In this document: one piece after another, positions 1-9,360 of the stretch
Layout of the letters: the number at the start of each line of letters is the position of its first letter
Position numbering within the stretch: the first letter of the stretch is position 1
Assembly: GCF_900109325.1 (NCBI RefSeq)
Contig: NZ_FNZU01000014.1
Location: forward strand, 21,729-85,728
DNA: 64,000 bases
Source of the DNA: Alkalibacterium pelagium
GTDB lineage: Bacteria > Bacillota > Bacilli > Lactobacillales > Carnobacteriaceae_A
Reading direction: 5' to 3'
Notes under the pieces: generated by a model
Databases searched by the model: none
The model's input: the letters and a program-made list of their open reading frames with translations, nothing else
Told to the model about the DNA's origin: nothing
Made by a program: the position numbers and the translations under genes

Positions 1-386
1 AGACTGTACAAAAACAGCCACAGTCGGGGGATACGATCTCTGATCAGATCAATCAGCTTATTACTGAAAAAGATGACAACTTGTTTTCCTTTTCAGTTAC
101 TCCGCAGACTACTGACAGCATGGGCACGATCTCATTCGGCGTGCTCAGTGAAGTCGTGACGGAGACAATCTACAATTACCTTTCAAAATACAAGAAAAAG
201 AATCTGGTTGTTGAACAGATGAATCTGCATTACTTCAACATGATTCAGTTAGGCAATGAACTGACGATCAAACCTTCTGTGATCGATGAAAATCGTCGAT
301 CAGCTCGACTGGATGTCGAGATTTATTCGGAAAATGCATTAGCCGCAAAAGCGATTGTGGTGTGTCAGCTGATCCAGAAGAGATAA
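1..386 (+). CDS. ytoI: C-terminal part of YtoI-like DRTGG/CBS/thioesterase protein (5' end outside window)
   Basis: The frame is open from the first bases to a TAA at 384-386, so this is the 3' end of a longer gene; the internal TTG at 81 need not be a start. The visible 128 residues look like a hot-dog (thioesterase-like) domain, with a block reading TMGTISFG-type glycines followed by two strands and a helix. In B. subtilis, ytoI (CBS, DRTGG and hot-dog domains) lies just upstream of ytpI and nrnA, and here nrnA follows after 27 bases with no ytpI between. Assignment rests on this neighbourhood and the domain character; the substrate is unknown. Only the C-terminal domain can be judged. Confidence 0.6.
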   Translation, partial: TVQKQPQSGDTISDQINQLITEKDDNLFSFSVTPQTTDSMGTISFGVLSEVVTETIYNYLSKYKKKNLVVEQMNLHYFNMIQLGNELTIKPSVIDENRRSARLDVEIYSENALAAKAIVVCQLIQKR

Positions 387-413
387 TATAAAAGCTACAA
401 CTGAAAAGGAGAA

Positions 414-1394
414 ATGCATGTGTTACTAGAGACAGTCAATAAAAAGGACAATAAAATCAAGAAAGATCTTTGGGAGTATATCAAACAATGGGATACGATC
501 ATCATACACCGTCACGTCAGACCTGATCCGGATGCTATTGGTTCCCAGTGCGGACTGAAAGAACTGATCAGAGCGACCTTTCCTGACAAGGATGTGTATG
601 CGGTCGGTACAACAGTAGATGATCTGGAATATCTGGATCAAATGGATGAAGTGCCGGAAGACATATACGAACAGGCTCTAGTCATTGTTACTGATACAGC
701 CAATATCAAGCGCATAGACGGTGAGCATTATAAAATGGCGAAACAGTGGATCAAAATCGATCACCATCCTCTAGATGATTCTTATGGAGAGATTGAATGG
801 GTCAACACTGACGCGAGCAGCTGCTGTGAAATGATTGCCGATATGTGGCTTAGCTACCCGGATGAGATTAAGATGACTGCTAAAGCAGCCCGTCTTTTGT
901 ATGCAGGAATTGTCGGGGATACGAACCGCTTTCTATATGATGCGACATCACCCTTCACCATGCAAATTTCTGCTGAGCTGATGCGTTTTCCGTTTTCACA
1001 TACAGAAGTGAACGATAAAATGAATGTGATCAAGCCTCAAGCAGGTAAACTAATGGGATATGCCCTCGATCAGTTTACAGTTTCAGAAGAGGGGGTCGGA
1101 CATATTATTCTTACAAAGACATTATTGAAGTCGCTTGGAATGGATGACAGCGAGACGCATCAAGTGGTTCCTTTGCTTGGAAAAATAGAAGGAGTAAAAG
1201 TATGGGCAGTATTTGTCGAACAGTCAGACAGTGAATTTAGATGCAGACTGCGTTCGAAAGGACCTGTGGTAAATGAAATTGCCCAGAAACATGGAGGCGG
1301 CGGCCATCCTCTGGCCAGTGGCACGCATGCAAAAGACGAGGAAGAAATTGTACAGATCCTTAAAGAACTGACTGATCAGGCGAAAGCTTATTAA
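414..1394 (+). CDS. nrnA: Bifunctional oligoribonuclease / pAp phosphatase NrnA (DHH-DHHA1)
   Basis: NrnA degrades 2-5 nt RNA fragments (nanoRNA) and dephosphorylates 3'-phosphoadenosine 5'-phosphate in the cytoplasm. The 326 residues fit the family (about 313). The N-terminal DHH domain shows the RPDPDAIGS metal motif (about 35-44) and the D116-H117-H118 triad. The C-terminal DHHA1 domain ends with GGGGHPLASG (about 294-303), the substrate-binding glycine loop. AAAGGAG at 404-411 sits only two bases from ATG 414 but eight from an in-frame GTG at 420, so translation may really start at GTG 420. It follows the ytoI-like gene closely, as in B. subtilis. Confidence 0.95.
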   Translation: MHVLLETVNKKDNKIKKDLWEYIKQWDTIIIHRHVRPDPDAIGSQCGLKELIRATFPDKDVYAVGTTVDDLEYLDQMDEVPEDIYEQALVIVTDTANIKRIDGEHYKMAKQWIKIDHHPLDDSYGEIEWVNTDASSCCEMIADMWLSYPDEIKMTAKAARLLYAGIVGDTNRFLYDATSPFTMQISAELMRFPFSHTEVNDKMNVIKPQAGKLMGYALDQFTVSEEGVGHIILTKTLLKSLGMDDSETHQVVPLLGKIEGVKVWAVFVEQSDSEFRCRLRSKGPVVNEIAQKHGGGGHPLASGTHAKDEEEIVQILKELTDQAKAY

Positions 1395-1498
1395 TAAAAG
1401 TCCGTCTGAGGGCTGATAACCATTTCACACGCACATGTTATAATTAAGTGATGATGTATAACTGTTTAAAGGGATAGAAGTAAGATGAGGGAACAATC

Positions 1499-3616
1499 AT
1501 GACTAAAAATCAATTAAAGAAAAAACTGAAAAATATGTTCAGTCAAACCATGCATAAACTGAAACCTGTACTGAAACGGTCCTGGATAGTAGGGAAACGC
1601 AAATGGAAAAAGTTCCATATGACTAAACTGCTCATATTGACTGTTCTTTCCATTGCGCTATTATTCAGCGTTTATCTGGCAGTCCTCGCCAGAACAGCTA
1701 ATGTCAATGCATTGAGAGCGGGGCTGGAACAGTCGACTACTATAATGGATGATCAGGGAGAGGAAGCTGGAACGCTATATGCACATAAAGGGTCATTCGT
1801 GGAAATGGACAAGATCTCCCCTCATATTGTTAATGCAGTAATATCGACAGAAGATCAGCGGTTTGAGAAGCATCACGGATTTGATCCGATCGGTCTGGGA
1901 CGTGCAGCTGTGGGGTATGTTATAAACAGAGGGCAGATAGTCGGTGGTGGGAGTACAATCACCCAGCAATTGGCTAAGAATGCCTATCTCTATGCAGATC
2001 AGACCCTGATGAGAAAGCTGAGGGAGCTGTTTCTGGCTATAGAAATAGAGAAGCACTACACTAAAGATCAGATACTGGAAATGTATCTTAATAACGCCTA
2101 CTTTGGTAATGGGGTATGGGGTGTTGAAGATGCCTCTATGAAATACTTTGGGAAGGGAGCGTCTGATGTGACAGTTCCCGAAGCCGCAGCTATCGCAGCC
2201 ATGCTTAAGGCGCCTAGTCATTATAACCCAATCGACAATTATGAGCGGTCGATCAGCAGAAGAAACGTCGTGCTGTCATTGATGGAAAATACTGGAACGA
2301 TCACTGGAGAGGAAAGAGCCAGCTATCAGCAGACTGGACTGACTCTGGTTGACAGATATAACAGCACAGATGGCTACCGCTATCCCTATTATTTTGATGC
2401 TGTCATAAACGAAGCAGTTAACAGGTACGGATTTGAAGAAGAAGACCTGATGAACAACGGGTACACGATCTACACTTCCTTGAATCAGACTCATCAGCAG
2501 CAGATGGATGCAGTCTATGCCAGCAACAGCAATTTCGAAGTGGCTGCTGACGGAACAGCGGTGCAGAGTGCATCTATCGCACTTAATCCTAAAACTGGCG
2601 GAGTGAGCGCAGTCATTGGTGGTCGAGGAGACTACACTTTCCGAGGATTCAATAGAGCAACGCAAATGAGAAGGCAGCCAGGATCAGTAATCAAGCCTCT
2701 GGGCGTCTTTACACCAGCACTGGAAGCGGGCTATGCGCCTGATTCATTGCTTAACGATGAGCTGCTCTCTTACGGTGAAACAGATTATACCCCAACGAAC
2801 TTATCTGGTCATTATAGCGGAGAAGTTCCGATGTATAGAGCTTTAGCAGATAGTCTCAATGCACCGACGGTCTGGCTGCTCAATGAACTCGGGTTGAGAA
2901 AAGGGATGAATAAAGTTGAACAGTTCGGTTTAAGAGTAACGGACAAAGACAATCACCTGGGAGCTATCGCATTGGGTGGGATGGACAGAGGTGTTTCTCC
3001 TATGGAAATTGCCAGTGCGTACAGTGTTTTTCCAAATGAAGGAATCAGAAAAGATCCGCACTTTATTACACGAATTGTCGATGCCACAGGAGCTGTGGTT
3101 GTGGACAATACTTCTCCCAGATCAAAACGTGTGGTATCCGCTAAAGTAGCCGATCAGATGAACAGCATGCTCTTAAGCGTGTTCGATAACGGGACTGGAC
3201 GAAACATTCAGCCAGCCGGTTTCAAGATAGCGGGTAAAACGGGGACAACACAGACAGAATCAGGTACAGGAGCAACTGACCAGTGGGTGGTTGGCTATAC
3301 ACCTGACCTTGTGATCACAAGCTGGATGGGTTATGATCAGACAACTGACAATCACTATCTCAACTCAGCAACGTCTCAGGGGATCGGACAGGTATTCAAG
3401 TCTGAAATGGAGGCCATCCTTCCCCACACGGAGCAGTCTACTTTCCTGGTAGAAGAAGCTGGATCAGAATTTAGAGTTGAAGAGCCTTCATTTATGGATA
3501 GAATGACTGAAGGGCTGGACGATGCAAGTGAATTTATCAGAGAGGGCTCCTCTGTGATCCGTGAACGTGCCGGAGAGCTGTTCAGACAGTTCCGCAGTCG
3601 ACAGTCAGGACAGTAA
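1499..3616 (+). CDS. pbp2A: Class A penicillin-binding protein (PBP2a type), bifunctional transglycosylase/transpeptidase
   Basis: Polymerises lipid II into glycan strands and cross-links them at the outer membrane face. The 705 residues begin with a basic cytoplasmic tail (1-42) and one membrane helix (about 43-64). The glycosyltransferase 51 domain carries the E118-D-Q-R-F catalytic motif and the GGSTITQQLAKN segment. The transpeptidase domain has S396-V-I-K, an SLN motif near 460 and K580-T-G-T. About 70 residues after the catalytic core are acidic and charged, probably an extracellular tail. It sits alone between nrnA and yheA. Family is certain; the PBP2a sub-name is by resemblance to lactobacillalean orthologues. 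Confidence 0.93.
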   Translation: MTKNQLKKKLKNMFSQTMHKLKPVLKRSWIVGKRKWKKFHMTKLLILTVLSIALLFSVYLAVLARTANVNALRAGLEQSTTIMDDQGEEAGTLYAHKGSFVEMDKISPHIVNAVISTEDQRFEKHHGFDPIGLGRAAVGYVINRGQIVGGGSTITQQLAKNAYLYADQTLMRKLRELFLAIEIEKHYTKDQILEMYLNNAYFGNGVWGVEDASMKYFGKGASDVTVPEAAAIAAMLKAPSHYNPIDNYERSISRRNVVLSLMENTGTITGEERASYQQTGLTLVDRYNSTDGYRYPYYFDAVINEAVNRYGFEEEDLMNNGYTIYTSLNQTHQQQMDAVYASNSNFEVAADGTAVQSASIALNPKTGGVSAVIGGRGDYTFRGFNRATQMRRQPGSVIKPLGVFTPALEAGYAPDSLLNDELLSYGETDYTPTNLSGHYSGEVPMYRALADSLNAPTVWLLNELGLRKGMNKVEQFGLRVTDKDNHLGAIALGGMDRGVSPMEIASAYSVFPNEGIRKDPHFITRIVDATGAVVVDNTSPRSKRVVSAKVADQMNSMLLSVFDNGTGRNIQPAGFKIAGKTGTTQTESGTGATDQWVVGYTPDLVITSWMGYDQTTDNHYLNSATSQGIGQVFKSEMEAILPHTEQSTFLVEEAGSEFRVEEPSFMDRMTEGLDDASEFIREGSSVIRERAGELFRQFRSRQSGQ

Positions 3617-3723
3617 GTAAATTAAAGCCTTTTAATCTTTTCTGGCAAGACTATTCAATTCGTGATAAACTTGTATAGTAAAGAAAAAGCTCGACATAGA
3701 GCGAAAATTGAAGGGATGAGACG

Positions 3724-4065
3724 ATGGCTGTCAACATTTATGACACGGCTAACCAGTTAGAACAGGAATTAAGAAACACTGAAGAATTTACAACATTAGA
3801 AACGGCATTCGGTGCTGTTAAAGAAGATGAAGAGGCAAGTCGCGTATTTAACGAATTCCGTCAAGTACAGCAGACGATCCAGCAGAAACAGATGATGGGC
3901 CAGGAAATTTCTGAAGAAGAAGCAGCACAGGCTCAGGAAGTTTCAACTAAAATCAGTCAGAATGAAATCATTACTAAACTGCTTGAAGCTGAAAAGCAAG
4001 TCGGCCAGATGATCGACGACATCAACCAGGTAGTACTAAAACCTGTTAGAGAATTATATCAATAA
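3724..4065 (+). CDS. yheA: YlbF/YmcA-related protein of the UPF0342 (YheA) family
   Basis: A 113-residue all-helical, Gln/Glu-rich soluble protein with no signal peptide or catalytic motif. The pattern (N-terminal YDTANQLEQEL, then a central FRQVQQTIQQKQMMGQ helix) is typical of UPF0342/YheA, a relative of the YlbF and YmcA proteins that in B. subtilis form a complex affecting RNA maturation. No function has been established for YheA itself. The ATG at 3724 follows GGGATGAG. Its position upstream of yhaO-yhaN-yhaM matches the yheA/yha neighbourhood of Bacillus. Confidence 0.85.
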   Translation: MAVNIYDTANQLEQELRNTEEFTTLETAFGAVKEDEEASRVFNEFRQVQQTIQQKQMMGQEISEEEAAQAQEVSTKISQNEIITKLLEAEKQVGQMIDDINQVVLKPVRELYQ

Positions 4066-4160
4066 AAGATCAGATGAAGAGGGCTTGCTAATATAGTGAG
4101 TCCTTTTCACTAACATTACAAAGAACATACGTACCCTATAGAGGGGAGGAGTGTATACCA

Positions 4161-5384
4161 ATGGTCTTATTTATACATGCAGCAGATCTTCACCTGGACA
4201 GTCCCTATAAAGGAATCAAAGATTTATCCAGTCGACTAGGAAAAGAAATCAGGGAATCAACGTTTCAGTCATTGACTGCTATTGTCGATCTGGCAGTGAG
4301 TCAGCAGGTGGATTTTGTGCTTTTTTCAGGTGATATATATGATCTGGAAGATCGGAGTATTAAAGCTCAGATTGCATTTAAAGAGGAGATGAAGAGACTG
4401 GATGACGAGGGAATCCGAGTCTGTCTGATCCACGGGAACCATGATTTTTTGGGAAATGAAGCAGACCACCTTTCCTTGCCGTCAAACGTGACCGTATTTC
4501 CCTCTGAAGTAGAGACGATTTACATACAGACAGAAAAAGGGGAGCGTGTTGCGGTCAGCGGGTTCAGTTATAACAGAAAATGGGTCGACAGGCGGATGAT
4601 TAGCGACTATCCTTCAAGAAAGGAGCAGATCGATTATCATATAGGCCTTCTCCACGGTTTCGAAGAAGGACAGAAATCAGAGCATGGCCGGTACGCGCCT
4701 TTTTCTCTGGCTGAACTGGCAGAAAAGAACTATGACTACTGGGCTTTGGGACATATCCATAAGAGGCAGCAGCTCTCAGCTGAACCGCTTGTGTATTACA
4801 GCGGGAACACTCAAGGACGTCACAGGAAGGAAACGGGAGACAAAGGGTGTCTGTTAGTCAAGTTGTCCCGCACAGGTCATACTGTTGACTTTAAAGCCAC
4901 TGCACCGATCGTCTGGAAGGAACTTAAGGTTGATGTCAGTACGCTTGATACACTCAACAGTATTTATGAAAAAATCAAACTGGCAGTGGATGATGCAAGT
5001 GATGGTCAGACGCTGCTGTATCTTAAAATTATTGTTTCGTCAAATTTATCAGATAAAATAATGGCTAAATTGAATCAGGACGACTTCATTGAGACGCTGC
5101 ACCATGATTCTGATAATACTTTCGCTTTCGTAACGGGGCTTAAAATACAAATAAGTAACGTCACAGCAAATCAAGTATCGCTTGAACAGCTGTTTCCAGA
5201 GGAGTGGAAGAGATCGGTCGAGTATTATTCAGAAAATGAAGCATTTAACGAAGTGACTAAAGAACTGCTGGATACTCATCCGTTCTCAGTGGAACTGTCT
5301 GAGCAGACTGAAGATTACAGACGTGAGATTTTAGAATCAGCACTGACTTTGCTTCAATATGATTTAGGAATGGATGAGGGATAG
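4161..5384 (+). CDS. yhaO: DNA repair exonuclease, SbcD-like metallophosphatase YhaO
   Basis: Putative Mn-dependent nuclease subunit partnering the ATPase YhaN, analogous to SbcD/Mre11 with SbcC/Rad50. Calcineurin-like phosphoesterase motifs appear in order: D-L-H at residues 8-10, SGDIYDLEDR (about 56-65), GNHDFLG (about 95-101), LHGFEEG (about 164) and GHIHKRQ (about 197-203). The C-terminal 150 residues are the capping/partner-binding region. It overlaps the longest yhaN frame by 11 bases, so the two are translationally coupled. The start has GGGGAGGAG at 4143-4151. Confidence 0.9.
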   Translation: MVLFIHAADLHLDSPYKGIKDLSSRLGKEIRESTFQSLTAIVDLAVSQQVDFVLFSGDIYDLEDRSIKAQIAFKEEMKRLDDEGIRVCLIHGNHDFLGNEADHLSLPSNVTVFPSEVETIYIQTEKGERVAVSGFSYNRKWVDRRMISDYPSRKEQIDYHIGLLHGFEEGQKSEHGRYAPFSLAELAEKNYDYWALGHIHKRQQLSAEPLVYYSGNTQGRHRKETGDKGCLLVKLSRTGHTVDFKATAPIVWKELKVDVSTLDTLNSIYEKIKLAVDDASDGQTLLYLKIIVSSNLSDKIMAKLNQDDFIETLHHDSDNTFAFVTGLKIQISNVTANQVSLEQLFPEEWKRSVEYYSENEAFNEVTKELLDTHPFSVELSEQTEDYRREILESALTLLQYDLGMDEG

Positions 5385-5388
5385 AGAA

Positions 5389-8175
5389 ATGAGAATAAAA
5401 AAGCTCGTTATTTATGGATACGGGAAATGGATCGATGCTGAATTTGATTTGTCCTCTTCGATCCAGGTTATACAGGGGCAGAATGAAGCCGGAAAATCTA
5501 CGTTGATGTCATTTATTCATAGTATATTGTTTGGTTTCCCGACCAGACATAGTTCTGCACTCAGATATGAACCGAAAGAAAGCAGCCGTTATGGAGGGAA
5601 AGTGATTCTTGACGACGACCGTTTCGGTGAAGTGACGATCGAAAGAGTAAATGGAAAAGTCACTGGAGATGTAACGGTTACCCTCGAGGATGGAACAGAA
5701 GGAGATGAGAGACTGCTTGATACGATCCTTCATAAAAAAAACAGATCATTTTATGAGCAGATCTATTCATTTGATCTGAAGGGTGTTGAAGAAACAAAAG
5801 ATATGAACCGGGAGCAGTTCAACCGCTTCTTCTTAAGTGTGGGATCTTTTGGAAATGAGCAGTTCCTTAAACAAGCCGATCAGTATAAACAGAAAGCCTC
5901 TCAGCTGTTCAAACCTACCGGACGCAAACCCAAAGTGAACCAGCTGTATCGCTCCCTGAAAAAGCAGAAAGAGCAGTTGAGCAAAGCAAAAGAGAAAAAC
6001 GAAACATACATTATTCGGGTCAAGGATAAAGAAACGGTCGATGCAGAAATGGATCAGCTGGAAAAAGAATTGAAACAGAAACGAGGAGAGAGTGACCTTC
6101 TTAACCATCACCTCAAGCATATTGAAACAATTGAAGAATTGAACCGGCTGAAGAGAGAAATCGATCAGTACCCTGACCGGTCATTACCAGAAGATGGTCT
6201 GATTCAGCTCAACCATATCAATAGACAGCTTGAAGAAATGAGAGAACAGACTAAGGCCCTGCATGAGAAGCAGAATGCTCTTCAGGATAAGTATCGGCCT
6301 TCAAAAGAACTGCTGGTGTATCAGGAGAACGAAGAGGCAGTGGATCAGCTGACAGGCAAGTGGGATCAGCTTGAGTTGAAAGCTGACTCGATTAGAGAAC
6401 TGAAGCAGCAGATCACCTTGCTGGAACAGCAGACCTTTGAGTTTAAGTTAAGAGAAGGTCTGTCCCTTCAGGATGACTTACCCGAAGATCTTACTTCAGA
6501 TAGTAGAGGGCACGTTCAGCTGATCGATCAGTCAATGAATCGTCTGGATCAGGAAGAAAAGGAATCGAACGAAAAGATTGAAAGACTCAAGCTTAAAATC
6601 GAATATAACGAAGAACAAATCGATTCGATTGAACAGACGCTATGGCCACTTTCGACATTTAAAGCAGTTGAGGCAGAAGAAAAACAGAAAAGAACGCCCG
6701 ATACGCCAAAGGTCTCCGAGAGAAAAGCGGTCATCCTTATTACCAGTGCCGCATTGCTGCTTGCTGTCCTGGCTTTAGTACTTCAAAACTGGTTTCCTCT
6801 TACAGGTGTTTTCCTGCTTGCTGCAGTGTGGATTATCAGAGCCAGACGAAAAGTAAAAGCCTTAAATCATAGAGAGCCAGAATATGACATAAGTAAATAT
6901 TATTATCAGAAGAAACTGCGACAGCAGTGGAAAGACACACTTGCATCTACCGATTCACTGCAGCAGCAGATTGGCGAGGAAAAAGATTCTCAGAACAAGA
7001 TCAGGCAGGAAAAAGAAGAATATGCTGCATCATTTTCTGAATGGAAATCAGTTCATCGTTACCCTGAACACTACTCACTGACTGCTGTGATGTCTTCAAT
7101 GGAAAAGATGTCAGCAATAAGAAAAGTTGAACGACAGCAGAGAGAACTGTCAGAGAGAGTGTCAGAACAAATAACTGAGCTGGATAAGGAACTGAGACAG
7201 AACGCCTTTACTTGTACCATTTACGAAGACGAACAGGATCCGCTGACTGTTTTTTCAGAGGCTAGAAAAAGACTCAGACAGATTGAGCAGGACAAGCGAC
7301 TGCAGCAGGCCTATATAAAAGAAACTGAGAAAATTCAGAATGCTGTATTATATTTTGTTCAGCAGGAGAAAGAACAGAATAAATTAAAGCATAAGCTTTA
7401 TGAACAGGCTTCTGTAAAGAATGAAGAAGCCTTTGTACGTGCCTATCACACTCTTGAGGAAAAGGATGAAAAGATCAGACGTTATGAACATTTATCTTCG
7501 ACAATCGATGTAAGTGAACAGGCTCTGGCCTTGTCAGCCGAAGATGTGAAGAACAAACTGATGGAATTGTCTGAATCAGCAGAGGAGTTAGAAAGTCGCT
7601 ATAAAGAAAAAGCCCGAAGATCTGTCGAACTTTCTTACGAAATAAAGGAACTGGAAGAAGGTGGAACATACTCGGAGCTGCTTCAAAAGTACGAAAATGA
7701 AAAAAGTATATATCAGGATGCAGCTGATCAATGGAGCGCGTACAAAATTGCCTCCTCACTGATCGAACGGACTCTGAATAACGCTAAAGCCAATCAGCTG
7801 CCTCAGACCATTGCTCTGGCAGAAAAATATTTTTCTTCACTTACCTCAGGAGACTATCCATCAATCCTTATGGACTACGACGAGTTCTTTGTGATTGACC
7901 GCAATGGAAAGAAATGGGCAGCGGAAGAGCTTTCAAGAGGAACTGTCGAGCCGCTTTATGCTGCGATAAGACTGGCTTTTGTAGTCAGCTTTAAAGATAC
8001 GGTGCGTTTTCCGGTCATTATTGATGACAGTTTTGTCAATGTCGATGAAGCGAGAAAAAATAAACTGTATGATCTGCTGAACGAGATCTGTCAGTCTGTA
8101 CAAGTCATTTATTTTACCTTTGATTCAACTATTACTGATTATGTTCCTGAGTCTCATGTGTTAAAATTGAACTAA
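5389..8175 (+). CDS. yhaN: SbcC/Rad50-like ATPase YhaN with central membrane hairpin
   Basis: ABC-type ATPase with long coiled coils, the expected partner of YhaO in processing DNA ends. I place the start at ATG 5389 (MRIKKLVIYGYGKW) because GAGGG lies about seven bases upstream, inside the yhaO end; an in-frame ATG at 5374 lacks a site. The 928-residue product has a Walker A GQNEAGKST near residues 31-39, two long heptad-rich segments rich in Glu/Lys/Gln, and a C-terminal ATPase lobe with VIIDDSFVNVD as Walker B. Midway, at roughly residues 450-490, a strongly hydrophobic double segment suggests a membrane hairpin, as in B. subtilis YhaN, so the complex may act at the membrane. Confidence 0.88.
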   Translation: MRIKKLVIYGYGKWIDAEFDLSSSIQVIQGQNEAGKSTLMSFIHSILFGFPTRHSSALRYEPKESSRYGGKVILDDDRFGEVTIERVNGKVTGDVTVTLEDGTEGDERLLDTILHKKNRSFYEQIYSFDLKGVEETKDMNREQFNRFFLSVGSFGNEQFLKQADQYKQKASQLFKPTGRKPKVNQLYRSLKKQKEQLSKAKEKNETYIIRVKDKETVDAEMDQLEKELKQKRGESDLLNHHLKHIETIEELNRLKREIDQYPDRSLPEDGLIQLNHINRQLEEMREQTKALHEKQNALQDKYRPSKELLVYQENEEAVDQLTGKWDQLELKADSIRELKQQITLLEQQTFEFKLREGLSLQDDLPEDLTSDSRGHVQLIDQSMNRLDQEEKESNEKIERLKLKIEYNEEQIDSIEQTLWPLSTFKAVEAEEKQKRTPDTPKVSERKAVILITSAALLLAVLALVLQNWFPLTGVFLLAAVWIIRARRKVKALNHREPEYDISKYYYQKKLRQQWKDTLASTDSLQQQIGEEKDSQNKIRQEKEEYAASFSEWKSVHRYPEHYSLTAVMSSMEKMSAIRKVERQQRELSERVSEQITELDKELRQNAFTCTIYEDEQDPLTVFSEARKRLRQIEQDKRLQQAYIKETEKIQNAVLYFVQQEKEQNKLKHKLYEQASVKNEEAFVRAYHTLEEKDEKIRRYEHLSSTIDVSEQALALSAEDVKNKLMELSESAEELESRYKEKARRSVELSYEIKELEEGGTYSELLQKYENEKSIYQDAADQWSAYKIASSLIERTLNNAKANQLPQTIALAEKYFSSLTSGDYPSILMDYDEFFVIDRNGKKWAAEELSRGTVEPLYAAIRLAFVVSFKDTVRFPVIIDDSFVNVDEARKNKLYDLLNEICQSVQVIYFTFDSTITDYVPESHVLKLN

Positions 8176-8229
8176 GTAGTGGAACAAACATATTGAAGAC
8201 AATGAACAGCAGGCAAAGGAGTGGCGACA

Positions 8230-9198
8230 ATGAAAAAGTTATATGACTACCAGAAAGATGAGCAGTTGAACCTCTTCCTTCTGATCAAATCAGCTGAAGA
8301 AAAGAAAACACGGAATAACAAACCTTATCTTGCCCTGATTCTACAAGACACCAGTGGAGAAATTTCGGCTAATTACTGGGATGCTTCTCCCAGTGATGTT
8401 GAACAGTTCAAGCCGGGCCGAGTTATAAAAGTGGATGGCAGGAGGGAAGAATACAATGGTGCACCTCAACTGCGAATCAAGCAGATGAGGCTTGCTCAAG
8501 ATGATGAACCGTCTAATCCTGACTTATACATTGAACGGGCACCAGTCAATAAAGACAAGATGATCGAAGCTTTCAACCAGGCTGTCTTTGACATAACTAA
8601 TGCTCATCTGAACCGTATTGTTCGCTATATAATGAAAAAGTATCAGAGAGAGTTCTTCCAAAGTCCTGCTGCAAAGAAAAATCACCATGCATACCTCGGC
8701 GGACTGGCCTTCCACACAATGTCCATGCTCAAAATTGCAAAATCAATAACGGCTAGTTATGATCTGCTGAACCCTTCCCTACTTTATGCTGGAATCATTC
8801 TACATGATGTCGGAAAGGTGATAGAACTCAGCGGACCAACAGCCACAGAATATACGCTCGAGGGTAAACTGGTGGGACACATCGTCCTTATCTATGATGA
8901 GATTTCAAAAGCATGTGTGGAGCTTAAAATCGACGAAAGTCACGAAGACGTTCTCCTGCTTAAACACCTTGTGCTTGCTCATCATGGAGAGATGGAATAT
9001 GGGTCTCCAGTGAGACCGCAGATTCCTGAAGCTGAAATCATCCATTATATTGATCAGATCGATGCCAAGATGAACATGATGGAGTCTGCCTTAAGGAAAA
9101 CAGAAGCAGGAGAATTTTCTGAACGGATCTGGGCAATGGACAACCGGTCGTTTTTTAAAAGCACAGTAAAGAAGGAAAGACCAGCCTCTGAAGAATAA
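8230..9198 (+). CDS. yhaM: 3'-5' exoribonuclease YhaM (OB fold + HD domain)
   Basis: YhaM trims short stretches from RNA 3' ends and also acts on single-stranded DNA. The start is ATG 8230: AAAGGAG at 8215-8221 is eight bases upstream, while the longer GTG at 8221 lies inside that site. The 322 residues comprise an N-terminal OB fold (about 10-95, ANYWDASPSDVEQF region) and an HD hydrolase domain with FHTMSM, LHDVGKVIEL and a later HHGE. It closes the yhaO-yhaN-yhaM cluster, 54 bases after yhaN, and prsA follows, matching the Bacillus order. Confidence 0.93.
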   Translation: MKKLYDYQKDEQLNLFLLIKSAEEKKTRNNKPYLALILQDTSGEISANYWDASPSDVEQFKPGRVIKVDGRREEYNGAPQLRIKQMRLAQDDEPSNPDLYIERAPVNKDKMIEAFNQAVFDITNAHLNRIVRYIMKKYQREFFQSPAAKKNHHAYLGGLAFHTMSMLKIAKSITASYDLLNPSLLYAGIILHDVGKVIELSGPTATEYTLEGKLVGHIVLIYDEISKACVELKIDESHEDVLLLKHLVLAHHGEMEYGSPVRPQIPEAEIIHYIDQIDAKMNMMESALRKTEAGEFSERIWAMDNRSFFKSTVKKERPASEE

Positions 9199-9360
9199 TA
9201 GGTTTATTTGTGAAGGCTTGATGAAAAATAGTAAAGATTTGCTTTATACGTTTTCATTTTCTCAAGACCTGTGTTATATTAATTGAGGTACGGACATGGC
9301 AGATTATCTTAGCCCTGACCGTTCACTAGATTATAAGAATTAGGATGTGTTTTTACGAGT

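Noticed and set aside
1793..2221. Minus-strand frame inside the PBP gene
   Set aside because: Antisense to the glycosyltransferase domain, which carries all catalytic motifs.
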